From Euphorbia lathyris (Eukaryota; Streptophyta; Magnoliopsida; Malpighiales; Euphorbiaceae), in the NCBI RefSeq assembly GCF_963576675.1, contig NC_088918.1, positions 35,869,501-35,933,500 of the forward strand: a stretch of 64,000 nucleotides of DNA, read 5' to 3'. The translations under genes and the position numbers were made by a program. The notes under the pieces were generated by a model, which saw only the letters and a program-made list of their open reading frames with translations, had not been told where the DNA came from and searched no databases. Below, piece after piece: positions 22,178 to 34,700 of the stretch (the first letter of the stretch is position 1; every line of letters starts with the position of its first letter).

Positions 22178-22267
22178 AAACGAGCAGAGCCGAGACGAAC
22201 CCTAGGTAGGCTTGGTATTGCCTCGCTAATATCTTGAACAGAGCCCTCTCGAACCGAGCTTTGATGA
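22178..22267 (-). repeat. 90-bp arm B of a perfect inverted repeat, outside the hAT element
   Basis: Exact reverse complement of 21940-22029, 139 bp beyond the element's right end and without the outermost terminal bases. Perfect identity means recent duplication or gene conversion. Confidence 0.93.
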
Positions 22268-23953
22268 AAACGGACTGTTTAGAAGAAAATTTTCAGAGAA
22301 ATCTGTTTGTTTTATGTTATGGACAAAAGAATGTTGACACATTGCATATAGGGTTGTGGGATTCCACAAATTGAATGCAATTCAATTTAAATTCGTAACC
22401 ACTAAATTAATTATATTAATTCTAATTTGAATGCAATTCAATGCATAATTACTTTGGTAATTAATTTGTATTTGATCGTTGCAATTCAATTAGATGCACA
22501 TATTATAGGAATAAAAATAACGGGCTGAATTAAAAAATGGACTGGCCAAAATGTACATCTCAAATGATCACTTTTGAGCATTAATATCTCATTCAATACT
22601 CGATCTTTTTTAACGTGTAATATACCGTTAAAAAGCTCTCATGTAATAGAATATGTTTATAGAAAAACATCATTCAAATTACTATTTTAACCTTCTGTAT
22701 ATAAGATTGAAAAGTGCTGAAAAAATTAACTATGTAAAATGTTTTTCCCTAAAATTTCCAACATGTGTAGCTTGGCAGGCCATGAATTAGCCAAGTGAGG
22801 CATTACTCCCCCTTATCCTCAAATCTTAGTAAAAATGTTGTGTCTTTTTTTTTTTTACCTTGTATCTTGAATGATTCCTTTAATACTAGGTGACTTTTCT
22901 TTAAAAAAAAAAAAATCCTTCAATCCAAAAAATATTGACTTTTAAAAAAAAAAAATTCAAAACTAATCACCAACAGAAACAAAAAATGGTTGAAAATATT
23001 CAATAGATGGCGGAATTCTCTGACCAAGTCGGGTTAGATTAATCTCCAACAAAATAGAAAACCGTGGTCAGTATGCAACTCATACAGGCCTTATACCGAT
23101 GGAATATAGGACCCGTCAATGATCCATTAGAGATGTTAATCTAGACGGATTTTTGTACATTATCGACGGATTTGTTTTTGTCAGTGATCAATAATATATT
23201 AAAGGGAAAATTACACAGAAATTCATATTTCAAGAACTATTTACAACTATATCAAATCATACTTTTGAATTATGTCAAACTAATAAAATCACCATTTTTA
23301 ATCTATTTTAAGAACTAGAGTTTAAAAATTAGGGATCTAGAATATATTGTCTAGGGTTTAGGATTTATAAATTGGAATTTAGAATTTTTAAATTGGGATG
23401 TAGAATCATAATATATAGAAAATAATGACATATTAAGAATTAAGTTTGGTGATATGATTTAATTGTAATTTTGTACGTAATTATGATATTCATGTAATTG
23501 ACCCATAATTCAATCTTTTAATGAGATTGAAATCTATAATTGGAAAATGAAGTATTCCCAGACCCTATATATATAATAATTGGAGTGTGGTAGGTAAAAA
23601 AAAGTTATTGTTAAAGTGTTTCATTTCATGTACCGACAACAACTATTCTTTATTCAATTGCCAAACAACAAAATAAAAATAAAAATAAAGAATGAATGAA
23701 TTATTGAAGCTTATGATATATCAATTTAAAAAATCAATTCCCAAAATCAAACAACATATAACAGAAAATGTTAGGTTCTGGAGTATTTTTAAAAATTATA
23801 TACATATATGTTAATTTCCCATTGATTTTATGCTGTAAACAAAATTAATGCATTTTCTTAGGATTATACGCCTTAATTAAATTTATAATTGCTAATTAAT
23901 TGGCAGATTAGTTTATAGTTATATAACAGAAAAGAACACTAGTTGATGTGATT
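22268..23953. other. AT-rich spacer, no gene
   Basis: No coding sequence supported. A weak inverted-repeat pair at 23214-23504 (GGGAAAATTACACAG against GGGTCAATTACATG reversed) may be an old MITE. Confidence 0.5.
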
Positions 23954-24535
23954 AAGGAGATAAGTTGTTATTTTTTAGATACATTTTATTTTTTTCTCTC
24001 CTAGATGGAGTGGCTCTCGTCTGTTCACCTGGACAGGTTTTTCTCTGGTTATTTCCTTGCTCATCATCTCCGATCATAGTTTTAATCCAAAATCTCAGTT
24101 TTCTTCCCTATTGTGTTTTTAGAGAAGCCTGTGCCGTTCCTCTCTCTCTCTTCGGATAGGTTTTTGCCGTCTTTTGCCCTAACTTCTTAATGTCGATCTT
24201 CTATTCGATTGATTTTCACTGTTAATCCAATTCTATCTAGGTCTTTTGGGTCGGGATTTACGTGGTTTTTTCTCCCAGGTTGGTGATCAATCAAGTCCCT
24301 ACTCTGTTTCATCTAATTTCTGGTTTCTTGTATCTCCGTTTTCCATAATCTTTCCCAAATTCCTACCTCTGTTGTTCTTTAAGCGGTTTTCTTGGGGTTT
24401 TTGTCCTTTCTTTTTTCACCTTTCTGTTTCCAGTCAATTCTGTTCTTTATTGATCAACTTTAGGTTCCCTCTTCTGCCGTTATATTGAAGTTTCTTCTCG
24501 CTGTGTTTGTGTCTCTTCGGGTTTGTAATCCAAGA

Positions 24536-25537
24536 ATGAATAAGGGGAAAGGAGTTTTGTCGGCCTATCCAAATATGTGATTGGAAGATGAAGACGCGGA
24601 GGGCTTAATTCTGGGGGACTCGTCTCTCCAACCCACAGAACAGAGTCAATTCTTTGTCCTCGACCAATTTCTTACTGCTAAATCAACACATTTTGAGTCA
24701 ATGAAGAACACACTAGCGGCCATCTGGAGACCAGTCAAGGAAGTCACCATAACTGAAGCAGATAGAGAAGGCAGGTATCTTTTTCAATTTTACCATGAAT
24801 TAGATATGGCTAGGATTCTCAATGATGGTCCGTGGACCTTTAATCAGAATGTTTTGATCATTCGACAACTGCTCAAGACGGAGCAAGCTTCAAGGGTTGA
24901 GCTTAATGATCTTATTATTTGGGTTCAAATTCTTGATTTACCTATTGGTTTCCAAACTGAGGCAACATGTCAAGCAATAGGAAACAAGATTGGTCAGTTT
25001 ATCGAATCGGATCCTAAGAATTTTACCGGTTTGAGACACAGTCTGGTCAGAATAAAGGTAACGATTGATATCAGGAAGCCTTTGAGGAGGGGACAGAAGT
25101 TAAAGAGGAATGGCGGGGATTGGTTCTGGGTTCAGTTTCGTTATGAAAGACTTCCTCAGTTCTGTTTTTACTGTGGAATCATCGGCCATGTTGACAAGTT
25201 TTGTAATCTATTGTACGACTGCCTTAACCCAACGAATGAGCGTCAATATGACAGCAGTTTATGAGCAACGAGCAGACGGTCAGGTATTCAGATAGGAAGG
25301 GATTGGCTTCGCGAGCCGGAGGAGGTTGGCAACCCATCTGAACCTTTGGAACCAGTGAATCAGCTTGTCACTTCCACTGTAACATCAATACCGATTGAAA
25401 TTGTAGACGATGTAATCACTGTCGATGTTAAACGGCAGCGAACAAGTGAAGGAAGTTTCATGGAGACGGACTTTTCTGAACAGTTCAAATCAGGAGGAAG
25501 CGCGGGACCTGGGAACCAGGCCCGCAAGGGGCCATGA
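24536..25537 (+). pseudogene. LINE ORF1 protein (DUF4283, CCHC zinc knuckle), two premature TGA
   Basis: ATG at 24536; the frame ends TGA 25535-25537, 333 codons. TGA at 24578-24580 (codon 15) and TGA at 25262-25264 interrupt it. The DUF4283 region at about 24640-24970 carries 'MKNTLAAIWRP', 'YLFQFYHELDMARILNDGPW' and 'DLIIWVQILDLP'. A zinc knuckle FCFYCGIIGHVDKFC (C-x2-C-x4-H-x4-C) lies at about 25160-25205. Such proteins coat LINE RNA in the ribonucleoprotein. Both stops could come from a single G-to-A change in Trp or C-to-T in Arg codons. The last base pairs overlap ORF2 as ATGA. Confidence 0.88.
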
Positions 25538-28500
25538 GTGTTTTAAGTTGGAACTGCCGAGGTTTGGCCAATCCTCGGACAGTTGAGGTCCTTAGGGACA
25601 TGGTACAGGCCTACAATCCAACGTTTCTATTTCTTATGGAAACATTGGCTATTGAGTCCAGGGTGGTGGCTATTGGTAAGAAGCTTGGTTTTGATGGTTT
25701 TTCTGTTGTGGACAGACAGGGTCACGGAGGAGGTTTAGCTCTTCTTTGGAAAAGCTCGGTCTCGGTTATTGTTACTGATAAATCAGCTAATTTCATCGAC
25801 ACTTTGGTTTCAGTTCGTGGGGTGGGTCAATGGCGGCTTACAGGTTTTTATGGCTTTCCCGAAAGGAGAAGGAGGAGGGAGTCTTGGGATTTATTGAGGT
25901 CTTTACACCAAATCTCGGATATTGCTTGGTGCTATATCGGGGACTTCAATGACATACTTAAACAATCTGAGAAGAAAGGGGGTAATCGGCACCCGGAGTG
26001 GCTAATTGAGGGATTCAATAATACCATTGAGGATTGTGGTCTTTCTTGCTTGGAGATGAAGGGTCATAGATTCACTTGGGAAGTTAGTAGAGGGTCCGAG
26101 AGGTGGATTGAGGAGTGCCTGGACAGAGCGCTTGTAAATATTAAATGGAGGGATAAGTTCCATAATGCGGTTCTAAAGAATATTATCACGACATGTTCAG
26201 ACCATTCTGCTTTATTACTTGAGTTCAAGGCTTGGATAATTTGTCAACCTGGAAGGAGATTTCGGTTCGAAAATTTCTGGATCAGAGAGGAAGGTTGTAG
26301 ATTTGTTATTCAACGGGCATGGGATAATACGGCAAGTGAAAATGCGTCTGAAAAATTGCGGCAATGTTCAATAGCATTGAGGGATTGGAGTAAGGGGCTG
26401 GAGCATAATTTTGGAAGAATTTTATCTGAACTTAGACGGGATCTACAACGTCTTAAAGGGAGAACGGACCTGCATGGTGTAGCGTCATATAGAGCCATTA
26501 CGGACAGATATAGAAACACCTTGCAACAACAGTCTGATTTTTGGCGCCAAAGGGCAAAACTATTTTGGCTCCAGGATGGTGATGTTAACTCAAGATACTT
26601 TCACAATCATGTTTCATCTAGAAAGAGGAACAATTCTTTCTCTGCCCTTAAGGATTCAAATGGCGTTTGGAGGAGTTGGGGGGATGGTTTGGAAGAACAC
26701 TTGCAAGTTTATTTCCAAGATGTGTTTACGAGTACTGGAAGTCAAGCTTGAGGAAATTTTATCTAGGATCCAGAAGAGATTATCAGCTTTGGATGTCTCG
26801 TTTTTGTCTGAGCAGTTCAGTGCGGAGGAAGTTAGATTAGCCTGTTTTTCGATGCATCCTGACAAGAGTCCGGGTCCCGACGGTCTTAACCCGGCTTTCT
26901 ATCAACACTTTTGGGACATTATTGGGACTGATATTACTACAACGTGTTTGGCGATTCTGAATTCTTCTTCTCTTCCCCCTGGATTGAATGATACGTTGAT
27001 TGTACTTATTGCAAAGAAGAAAGAGGTGGAGATGGTTTCAGATTTAAGACCAATCTCTCTTTGCAATGTCCTGTTTAAGATTGTCTCAAAAATGCTCGCA
27101 CAATGATTAAAACTTGTTCTTCCGTCAGTTATCTCCGAAACACAAAGTGCTTTTCTTCCGGGGAGATTGATTACTGACAATATCATAATTGCATACGAGT
27201 CAATCCACAGATTGAAATCCATAAGGCAAGGAAAGCATGGGATGGCTGCGCTCAAATTGGATATGAGCAAAGCGTATGACAGAGTCGAATGGGTCTTTGT
27301 GAGGGCTATGCTTCGGACTATGGGCTTTCCCGATAAATGGATTGAGTGGGTAATGATGGGGATCGGCTCTGTAAGATATACGATTGTGCATGGGGGTATG
27401 GAGATTGGACCAATTATCCCGTCCAGGGGCCTGAGACAAGGGGATCCTTTATCTCCCTTTTTATTCCTAATATGCTCGGAAGGCTTATCGGTCCTTCTTT
27501 CTGACTGCGATCGGGTGGGCAGAATTCATGGTTGTCTGGTTGCTAGGTCTGCCCCGCGGATCACGCACCTCTTTTTTGCTGACGATTGCATGTTATTTTT
27601 CAGAGCTAATCAAGCGGAGGCAGCATCTATTCAATTATGTCTGCGTTTATATGAGGGTGCGTCGGGTCAACTTGTAAACTTCCAGAAATCAGCGATCCAG
27701 TTTAGCAGCAATACGACTTCTTTTTTGCGTGATCAGGTCAAGGAGGTGTTGGGAGTTAAAGAGGTGGCTGATCACGGGCTGTACCTTGGAGCTCCGATTG
27801 CGGTGGGAAGGAGCAAGACGGCGATGTTTGGCTTTCTAAAAGATCGTATCAGAGCTCGGATTTCGAACTGGAAAGAAAAATCCCTATCCCGGGCAGGGAA
27901 GGAGATTCTCATTAAAGCGGTAATTCAAGCAATTCCTACTTATATTATGAGCATCTTTTCCATGCCGGATCAGTTTTGCTCTGATGTTGATAGTATCTCG
28001 AGCCGGTTCTGGTGGAACAATACGAATTTTGAGAGCCGGGGGATCTTTTGGATAAATTGGAAAAAAATGTGTTCAGCTAAGGTGGTCGGGGGAAGGGGTT
28101 TTCGTGAACTGAGAAGTTTTAATCTAGCATTACTAGCCAAACAGAGTTGGCGAATTCTTCAGGCTCCTTCTTCCCTTGTTGCGTGCATCTTAAAGGCCCG
28201 TTATTTTTCTTCCGGTTCGATCTTGACGGCGGTCGTGGGACATAACCCGTCATATGTGTGGCGAAGTATACTTAGAGGACGGGATGTTCTCAAGAAAGGC
28301 ATCAGAAGAAGGATTGGAAATGGGTCTTCAACTGATATATGGTCTTCTGCTTGGCTTCCCGACCTGTTAAATCCGTCCCCGGTAAGCACTCCTGATCTAA
28401 CTATGGGGGATGGGACTGTGAGATCACTTCTTACGAGTGAAGGCATTTGGAATGAGGACATTTTAAATTCAGTGTTCAATCTTAGGGATCAGCGTCTTAT

Positions 28501-29593
28501 TAGGGCAATCCCGAGGAGAAATTTATCGGTAGAAGACGGTTGGATGTGGATAGGAGAAAAGAACGGGGATTTTTCTGTTAAGAGCTGCTATAGGTTGGCT
28601 AGGGAGGATCTCTCAATGTCAATGTCTCAACCCGTAGTTGACTGGAAGGCCCTGTGGAGTTCTGCAATCGCACCAAAAGTGAAGGATTTTGTTTGGCGAC
28701 TAGTTTCGCGGTGCCTCCCTACGATGGCAAATTTAGTTTGGAGGCACATCAATTTAGCTAATTTCTGTCCGATTTGTAAACTTCCCGGGGAAGACGAATG
28801 TCACATCTTCTTAAAATGTGGAATTGCTGAGGCTGTGTGGCGACATTTTTATAAGGATGATAGGATGCTTGTTGTAACTTCATGTCTTGAATGGTTGATC
28901 AATTGCATTGATGGCAGAGATAAAAGACTGTTTCATGAGGTTGCGTGGGTGCTGTGGGCCATTTGGCGGCACCGGAATCAGGTCGTGTGGCAAGGAATAA
29001 TGGATCCTGCTGATCAGATTTGTGAGGCAGCTTTAGAAGCAAAAGGAGATTGGGAAAATGCTGTTCTTTCAAGTAGGCGATCGGCGGACAGACCGGGGAC
29101 GTCGGTTGAGCATTGGCATCGTCCGGCGGAGGGTATGCTTGCTTGCAATGTAGACGCAGGGGTTTTTTCAAGCGAAGGATATTGTTCCTTTGGTTTCTTG
29201 ATTCGTAACCGGCTTGGCATATGTTCCATGGCGGTGAATGGTAGGTTGGGTGGTCCTTTTGAGCCGGTCATTGCTGAAGCGATGGCTGTTCGGGAAGCTT
29301 TATCCTGGCTTAAACAGAATAATTTGTGCAATGTGAAAATCCGTTCTGATTGTCTTTCGGTGGTTCAATCGATCAACAAACCAACGCTTCAGCTTTCGTA
29401 CCTTTCGGAAGTGATTTTTGAATGTAATTCTTTACTACGAGCATTGATTAATGTCTCAATTTCTTTTGTTAAACGATCAGCGAATTCGGCGGTTCATTGT
29501 TTAGCCCGTGCAGTCGAATCTGATTCTGATCGTGGTGAATGGGTGATTCCGCCCCCTTTTCTTTCTGTAATTCTTTCGTCTGATTCTCTATAA
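25534..29593 (+). pseudogene. LINE ORF2: endonuclease, reverse transcriptase, zf-RVT, RNase H; one frameshift, one stop
   Basis: Begins MSVLSWNCRGLANPRTVEVL at 25534. APE-type endonuclease, about residues 1-230: 'WNCRG', 'METLA', 'GGGLALLWK', 'GDFNDIL', 'SDHSALLLEF'. The frame shifts near 26736-26755, where one frame stops at 26751 and the next carries on with 'EEILSRIQKRL'. RT follows: 'HPDKSPGPDGLNPAFYQ', 'LRPISLCNVLFKI', '[13 protein letters not shown]', '[15 protein letters not shown]', and catalytic FFADD near 27573-27587. A TGA at 27104-27106 replaces a probable CGA Arg. The zf-RVT knuckle has C-x2-C at 'FCPICK' (about 28770) and 'ECHIFLKC'. A C-terminal RNase H (RVT_3 type) follows at about 29130-29510 with 'NVDAG', '[10 protein letters not shown]' and 'SDCLSVV'. 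It nicks DNA and copies RNA at the target. Confidence 0.93.
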
Positions 29594-29644
29594 AAGGTTT
29601 CTTTTTTTTTTCTCAAAAAAAAGAAAGGAGATAAGTTGTTATTT

Positions 29645-30097
29645 ATTTTGTCTTCCTTGTTAAGTTAATTAACGAACCATATATAATTAATTAGATTAAA
29701 TAATTTGGAATTACCTAATTAGAGTCCGAAGATAGGTATATATGGCTGATTAAGGACCTTGATATAAATGAAAATTAATTAATGATTCTCTTAGTTAAAG
29801 ATGTTGTTAATTAACGGTATTATAGTTAATTATGATTATTCCTCCATCGGAACATTCACTATATATTGAAGGAGAAAACCAAGCTTTTTTTCTTTGATAG
29901 TATAGTAATAAATTAATAATAGAATGTTCTGAAAGCTGTATAAATAATTTTCATTTTAAGGGCTAAATTCTTCAAAATTTTCATAAAATAACAGAACCAA
30001 ATAATTATTTAAATATTAAAAATATTTATTAAGTAACTGTACTATAAAATTTACAAATATTCCATTCCAAAAGGAGTCAAAAATAAAGTTGCAAAAA
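29645..30097. other. AT-rich spacer, no gene
   Basis: No coding or structural feature recognised. Confidence 0.6.
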
Positions 30098-30634
30098 ATA
30101 TTTGCTTTTTCATATATATATATTTCGGCCATCTTTGAAAAAAAGTATGCTTTTTATGTCTTTTTGTTTGCAAAAGAAAACAATTTTGGACCTAACCAGT
30201 TTAGTATCTTTTTTAAAAGCTCTATTTGACATGATTAATCAAAGCTTAATTTGTTTAGGTCCTAAATCAATAGGGATTTTGTTACTAATAAATAAATAAA
30301 TTAATAGGTATTCAATTAACGTTAGTTTTAGTGGTTAAAAATCTTAAATTGAATTCAATCAAAGCTTAATTTGTTTAGGTCCTAAATCAATTACTAAAAA
30401 AATAAATAAATAAATAGGTATTCAATTAACGTTAGTTTTAGTGGTTAAAAATCTTAAATGGTTAAACTAGATTTTGTATTCAATCTATATATGTATAAAC
30501 ATTTAATTGGAAGACAATTCGTCTAAAAAACTCTAATAAATCTTGAACCAACTCTAATAAATCTTGAACCAAGAACCTGCCATTAAAAAAAAACTTAATT
30601 GGTATTAATCTAAAACGTATTCATTAAACCTCTA

Positions 30635-31190
30635 TTTGGGGTAAAAATGGGACTTAATTTCATGGTTGGTCATAGTTGAAAAATAATTTCAATCAAATGG
30701 CTGTTTTCCAACCACAGTTGAGAAAAGTAACCATTCCGGCGCATCTGGCGCCAGAATGGTTATCACCGCGCAAGGCTGACTTGCGCAGTGAACCATTCCC
30801 GTAAAAGGATGGGTAAATTTTGTTTTGTACCTATTCCAGCGTTAGGTACGCCGGAATGGGTACAAAACAAATTGACCCATCCATTTCTTCACTTGCGCAA
30901 AGCAAATAATATTTAACAAATATTCTTTTCTTAATTTGCGCATGAATATTATACCCATTTCGGCGTACCTAACGCCGGAATGGGTACATCTCTGTGCAAT
31001 CACCATTACAGCAATAAGTACGTCATAATGGTGACAACTCTAAGTGATATGTGACCATTACGGCGTACCTTTCGCTGTAATGGTACAAAAAATTAACCAA
31101 GGTCACAAAAACAGCCCCTTCTATTGAATAATTTCCTAACCATTACCAACTGTGTAATTATTTATAATTTTAACTCCAAACAGAGATTTA
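30635..31190. mobile_element. Non-autonomous TIR element copy 1 (PIF/Harbinger-like?)
   Basis: Left end TTAAACCTCTATTTGGGGT. The right end CCAAACAGAGATTTAA is its imperfect reverse complement. Subterminal zones pair further: ATGGTTGGTCATAGTTG on the left against TTGGTAATGGTTAGG reversed on the right, with GGCTGTTTT in both arms. The middle holds palindromes built from CCATTCCGGCGT and ACGCCGGAATGG. The bordering TTA/TTAA would fit PIF/Harbinger, but the exact duplication cannot be fixed because the ends are palindromic. No ORF. Confidence 0.65.
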
Positions 31191-31793
31191 ATCCATTTTT
31201 GAAAAGAAGTGTGCTTTTTATGTCTTTTTGTTTGCAAACGAAAACAATTTTGGACCTAACCACTTTAGTATCTTTTTGAAAGCTCTATTTGACGTGATTA
31301 ATCAAAGCTTAATTTGCTTAGGTCCTAAATTAATAGGTATTCTGTTACCAAAAAAAAATTAATATCAATTCATGTTAGTTTCGGTGGTTAAAAATCTTAA
31401 ATTGTTAAACTAGATTTTGAATTCAATCTATATATGTATAAAAAATCAATTGGAAGACAATTCGCCTACAAAACTCTAATAAACCTTGAACCAAGAACCT
31501 GCCATTAAAAAAACTTAATTGGTATTAATCTAAAACGTCTTCATTAAACCTCTGTTTGGGGTAAAAATGGGACTTAATTTCATGGTTGGTCATGGTTGAA
31601 AAATAATTTCAACCAAGGGGCTGTTTCCCAACCACAGTTGAGAAAAGTAACCATTCCGGCGTATCTGACGATGGAATGGTTATCACTGCACAAGGCTGAC
31701 TTGCGCAGTGAACCATTCCCGTAAAGGGATGGGTAAATTTTGTTTTGTACCCATTCCAGCGTTAGGTACACCGGAATGGGCACAAAACAAATT

Positions 31794-34700
31794 TTGTTGG
31801 TAGAAGAGGAAGGGTAGAGCACCCCTGAACAAAACAGAAAAGAAGAAAACAGAAAATCAAACTAAGCTAGCTTCAGGACCATTGTTGCTAATACCAATCT
31901 GATCTTCCAGAAGAATGTCTCGGAGGCATGCAGGCAGCCTATCACACTCGTGATGACCTAAGGGGAGAGTTCCTGCGAAATTCGTCATCCAATCCGCGAC
32001 TTTGTTATCTTCACGGAAGGTGTGAACCACTTTGACGTTCCAGTTTTGTCGTAGAAGGGATCTGCATTTGTCAATGAGCCAATAATACCTGTGATGCGGG
32101 GCTGCACTACCGTTAACCAACTGAACAATATGGAGGGAGTCAAGCTCGAAGATGACCTGTCGATAGCCTTTGTTCCATGCTAGAACCATACCGTAATAGA
32201 AACCCCAGAACTCTGCCAGGTCCGCCGTACAAATTCCAAGATTGCAGCCAAAGCCTCCCATCCAGATGCCTTTATCGTTCCTAATTAGACCACCCGCTGC
32301 TGCTGGCCCCGGGTTGCCCTTACTTGCACCATCGCAGTTAACCTTAACCCAATGCCCATCCGGCGGAAACCACACAGATTTCCTCTTCACAATATTCCGA
32401 GTCCTCAAACCACTTACCACTCTGCTGTCCGAGAATTCCTTCGCCTGACTTGTGATAACCTCCAGCTTCCGCCTCGGATCCATAGTGGTTAAGTCGAAGA
32501 TGGTCTCGTTTCTCCAACGCCAGATCCACCAGCACGCAAAGGAAAACACCGAGCACCAATCAATTCCTTTCCATCGAGTCGTGGTCGTCATGTTTCTCTC
32601 AAGCCATTCCTCAAGATTCCCTGTATTAAACAACTGATACCACTGGGCAGGAATTAGTAACCACCACACCTGCCTCGCCTCTCGACAATCGCGAAGCAGA
32701 TGGATAACCGTCTCTTCCTCCTGGCAGCTCGGACACTTTGCATCCGTAGCAAGTCGCCTGCGCACTCGGTTTGCGTTTGTTAGGATTGCCTGCCTTTTGG
32801 TAAGCCATAAGAAGAACCGCACTCTTTCAGTTGTGGCTAAGTCCCAGATTATTTTCCAATTTTTAATCTCTATATCGTTCGACCTGTTAAGGAGGTCGGT
32901 GTGAATCAGTTGGTACATAGATTTAACCGAGAAGCTTCCTGACATGGACTTTCACCAGCACCAACCATCCGGCTCGGTACAATCCTCAGACAACATGTAT
33001 GACATAAGTTGCATTAGGATCTAAGCTGGTAGGTGTCCCTCAAGACGAGCCAGTCCCATCCTCTTGTACTTAGCCAATAGTCACACACTCTGTTGTTCAG
33101 ATCATGCTCCGGAATTGGTTGACTTGCCGCCTCCACAAGAGCTGTGTCGCCCATCCACACATCCGTCCAGAACAGCACCTCCTTCCCTAATCTAGGAAGC
33201 CATCCAATTCCTCGCGGCAGTGCTTTTGCCCCATCGATAAGACCTTTCCAAACTCTGCTACTTCCTTTTTTAGCCCGGAATATGTTCAGACCCTCTCTTC
33301 CTCTCGCATACTTGTCTTTGACTACACGGGTCCATAAAATATTAGGCTCTGTGAGCATGGTCCATTTTAGCTTGGCTATTAGTGCTAGATTATACAGCTT
33401 TGTTTGCCGGATGCCAAGGCCCCCATTCTCACGCTTCTGACAGATCCGGTCCCAGCTCACCAGGCTTATCCTTTTGTTTCCATCCTTACTTCCCCACAGA
33501 AACCTTCTACTTATCGAGTCAAGAGATTTACAAGTCTTCATTGGGAGAATGTTGGTTTGCATTGTGTAGGTCGGCATGACTACCAAAACCGATTTAACAA
33601 GTGTAACTCTGCCTGCAAAAGAAAGGGACTTCTCTTTCCAACCCGACAGTCTATCTTTAACTCTTTCCACCACATGACTAAAGTTTTGCGTTGTTGCTCT
33701 ATCTTGTATTATAGGCACTCCGAGATACTTACCGAGGGAAGTAGTCTTTTTTATTCCTAGCTCCTCAACCACCGCCAACTGGTCGCGGTCCCGTGTATTA
33801 CTAAAGAAGAACATGCTTGACTTATTAAGGCTTACCCGCTGCCCCGAGCAATCACAGAAGTAGTTCAGAACTGATTTGATAACTTGAGCCTTATCTCTGG
33901 ACGCCTCTGCCATGAGGATAATGTCATCAGCAAAAAAGCAATGAGATAGCGGTGGGCCATTCTTTGATAGTCTTAACGGTTTCCAAGCCTTATCAGCAAC
34001 TGCGTCCAGAATCAAGTGACTGAGACGTTCAAGGCAAAGCACAAAAGATGTAGGGTGAGATAGGGTCTCCTTGCCTGATCCCACGTGAAGGTTTAAAGCC
34101 CTCACACCTCTCACCATGCCACTGAATATTCATAAATGAGGATGAGATACACTGCATTACGATTCCCACCATTCCGGTCGATAACTGTAGAGCTTTCAAT
34201 GTGTCTTCAATAAACGCCCAGCTCAGCCGGTCGTATGCTTTCTCAAGGTCTAGTTTAATCACCATAGCTCCTTTCCTGCCCTTTTTATATTTCAGTGAAT
34301 GAACGGTCTCCTAGATGAGGATGATGTTGTCTGTGGTGTCTGCCATATACAAAACTGCTCTGCATTGGGCTCACCAGGCTGGACAGGAGAGGTTTCAGGC
34401 GTTTAACAATGCTTTTGGTAATAAGTTTATAAGTTACATTGCATAGGCTTATGGGTCTGAACTGGGAGAAATCCTCAGGGGCATTAACCTTCGGGATCAG
34501 TGCAATGACAATGTGGTTCATTTCCTCCTCTAGGACCCCCTCATTAAGGGCTTTCAGGATATTGTTGCTTATGTCTACACCGACAATGCTCCAAAATCTT
34601 TGATAAAATCCAGCTTGGATGCTGTCTGGACCGGGAGCTTTCCAAGGGGCCATATTTCTCAACACTTTGTAGACGTCCTCGGCTTCATAGGGCTTGGCGA

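Larger units (their letters stand above)
23974..29624 (+). mobile_element. Near-complete L1-type LINE, 5651 bp, with perfect 20-bp TSD
   Basis: AAGGAGATAAGTTGTTATTT is present on both sides (23954-23973 and 29625-29644), a perfect 20-bp target duplication as made by target-primed reverse transcription. Order: C/T-rich 5' UTR (about 23974-24535), ORF1 (24536-25537), ORF2 (25534-29593), and a very short 3' UTR ending in T- and A-rich runs in place of a long poly(A). Length and the presence of the 5' UTR suggest full or nearly full length. Damage is light: two stops in ORF1, one stop and one frameshift in ORF2. It is one of the younger insertions here. Confidence 0.93.

Noticed and set aside
23214..23504. 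Possible Mutator-like element with GGGAAAATTACAC ends
   Set aside because: Inverted repeat is weak and flanks TATATTAAA and ATAATTCAA do not form a duplication.
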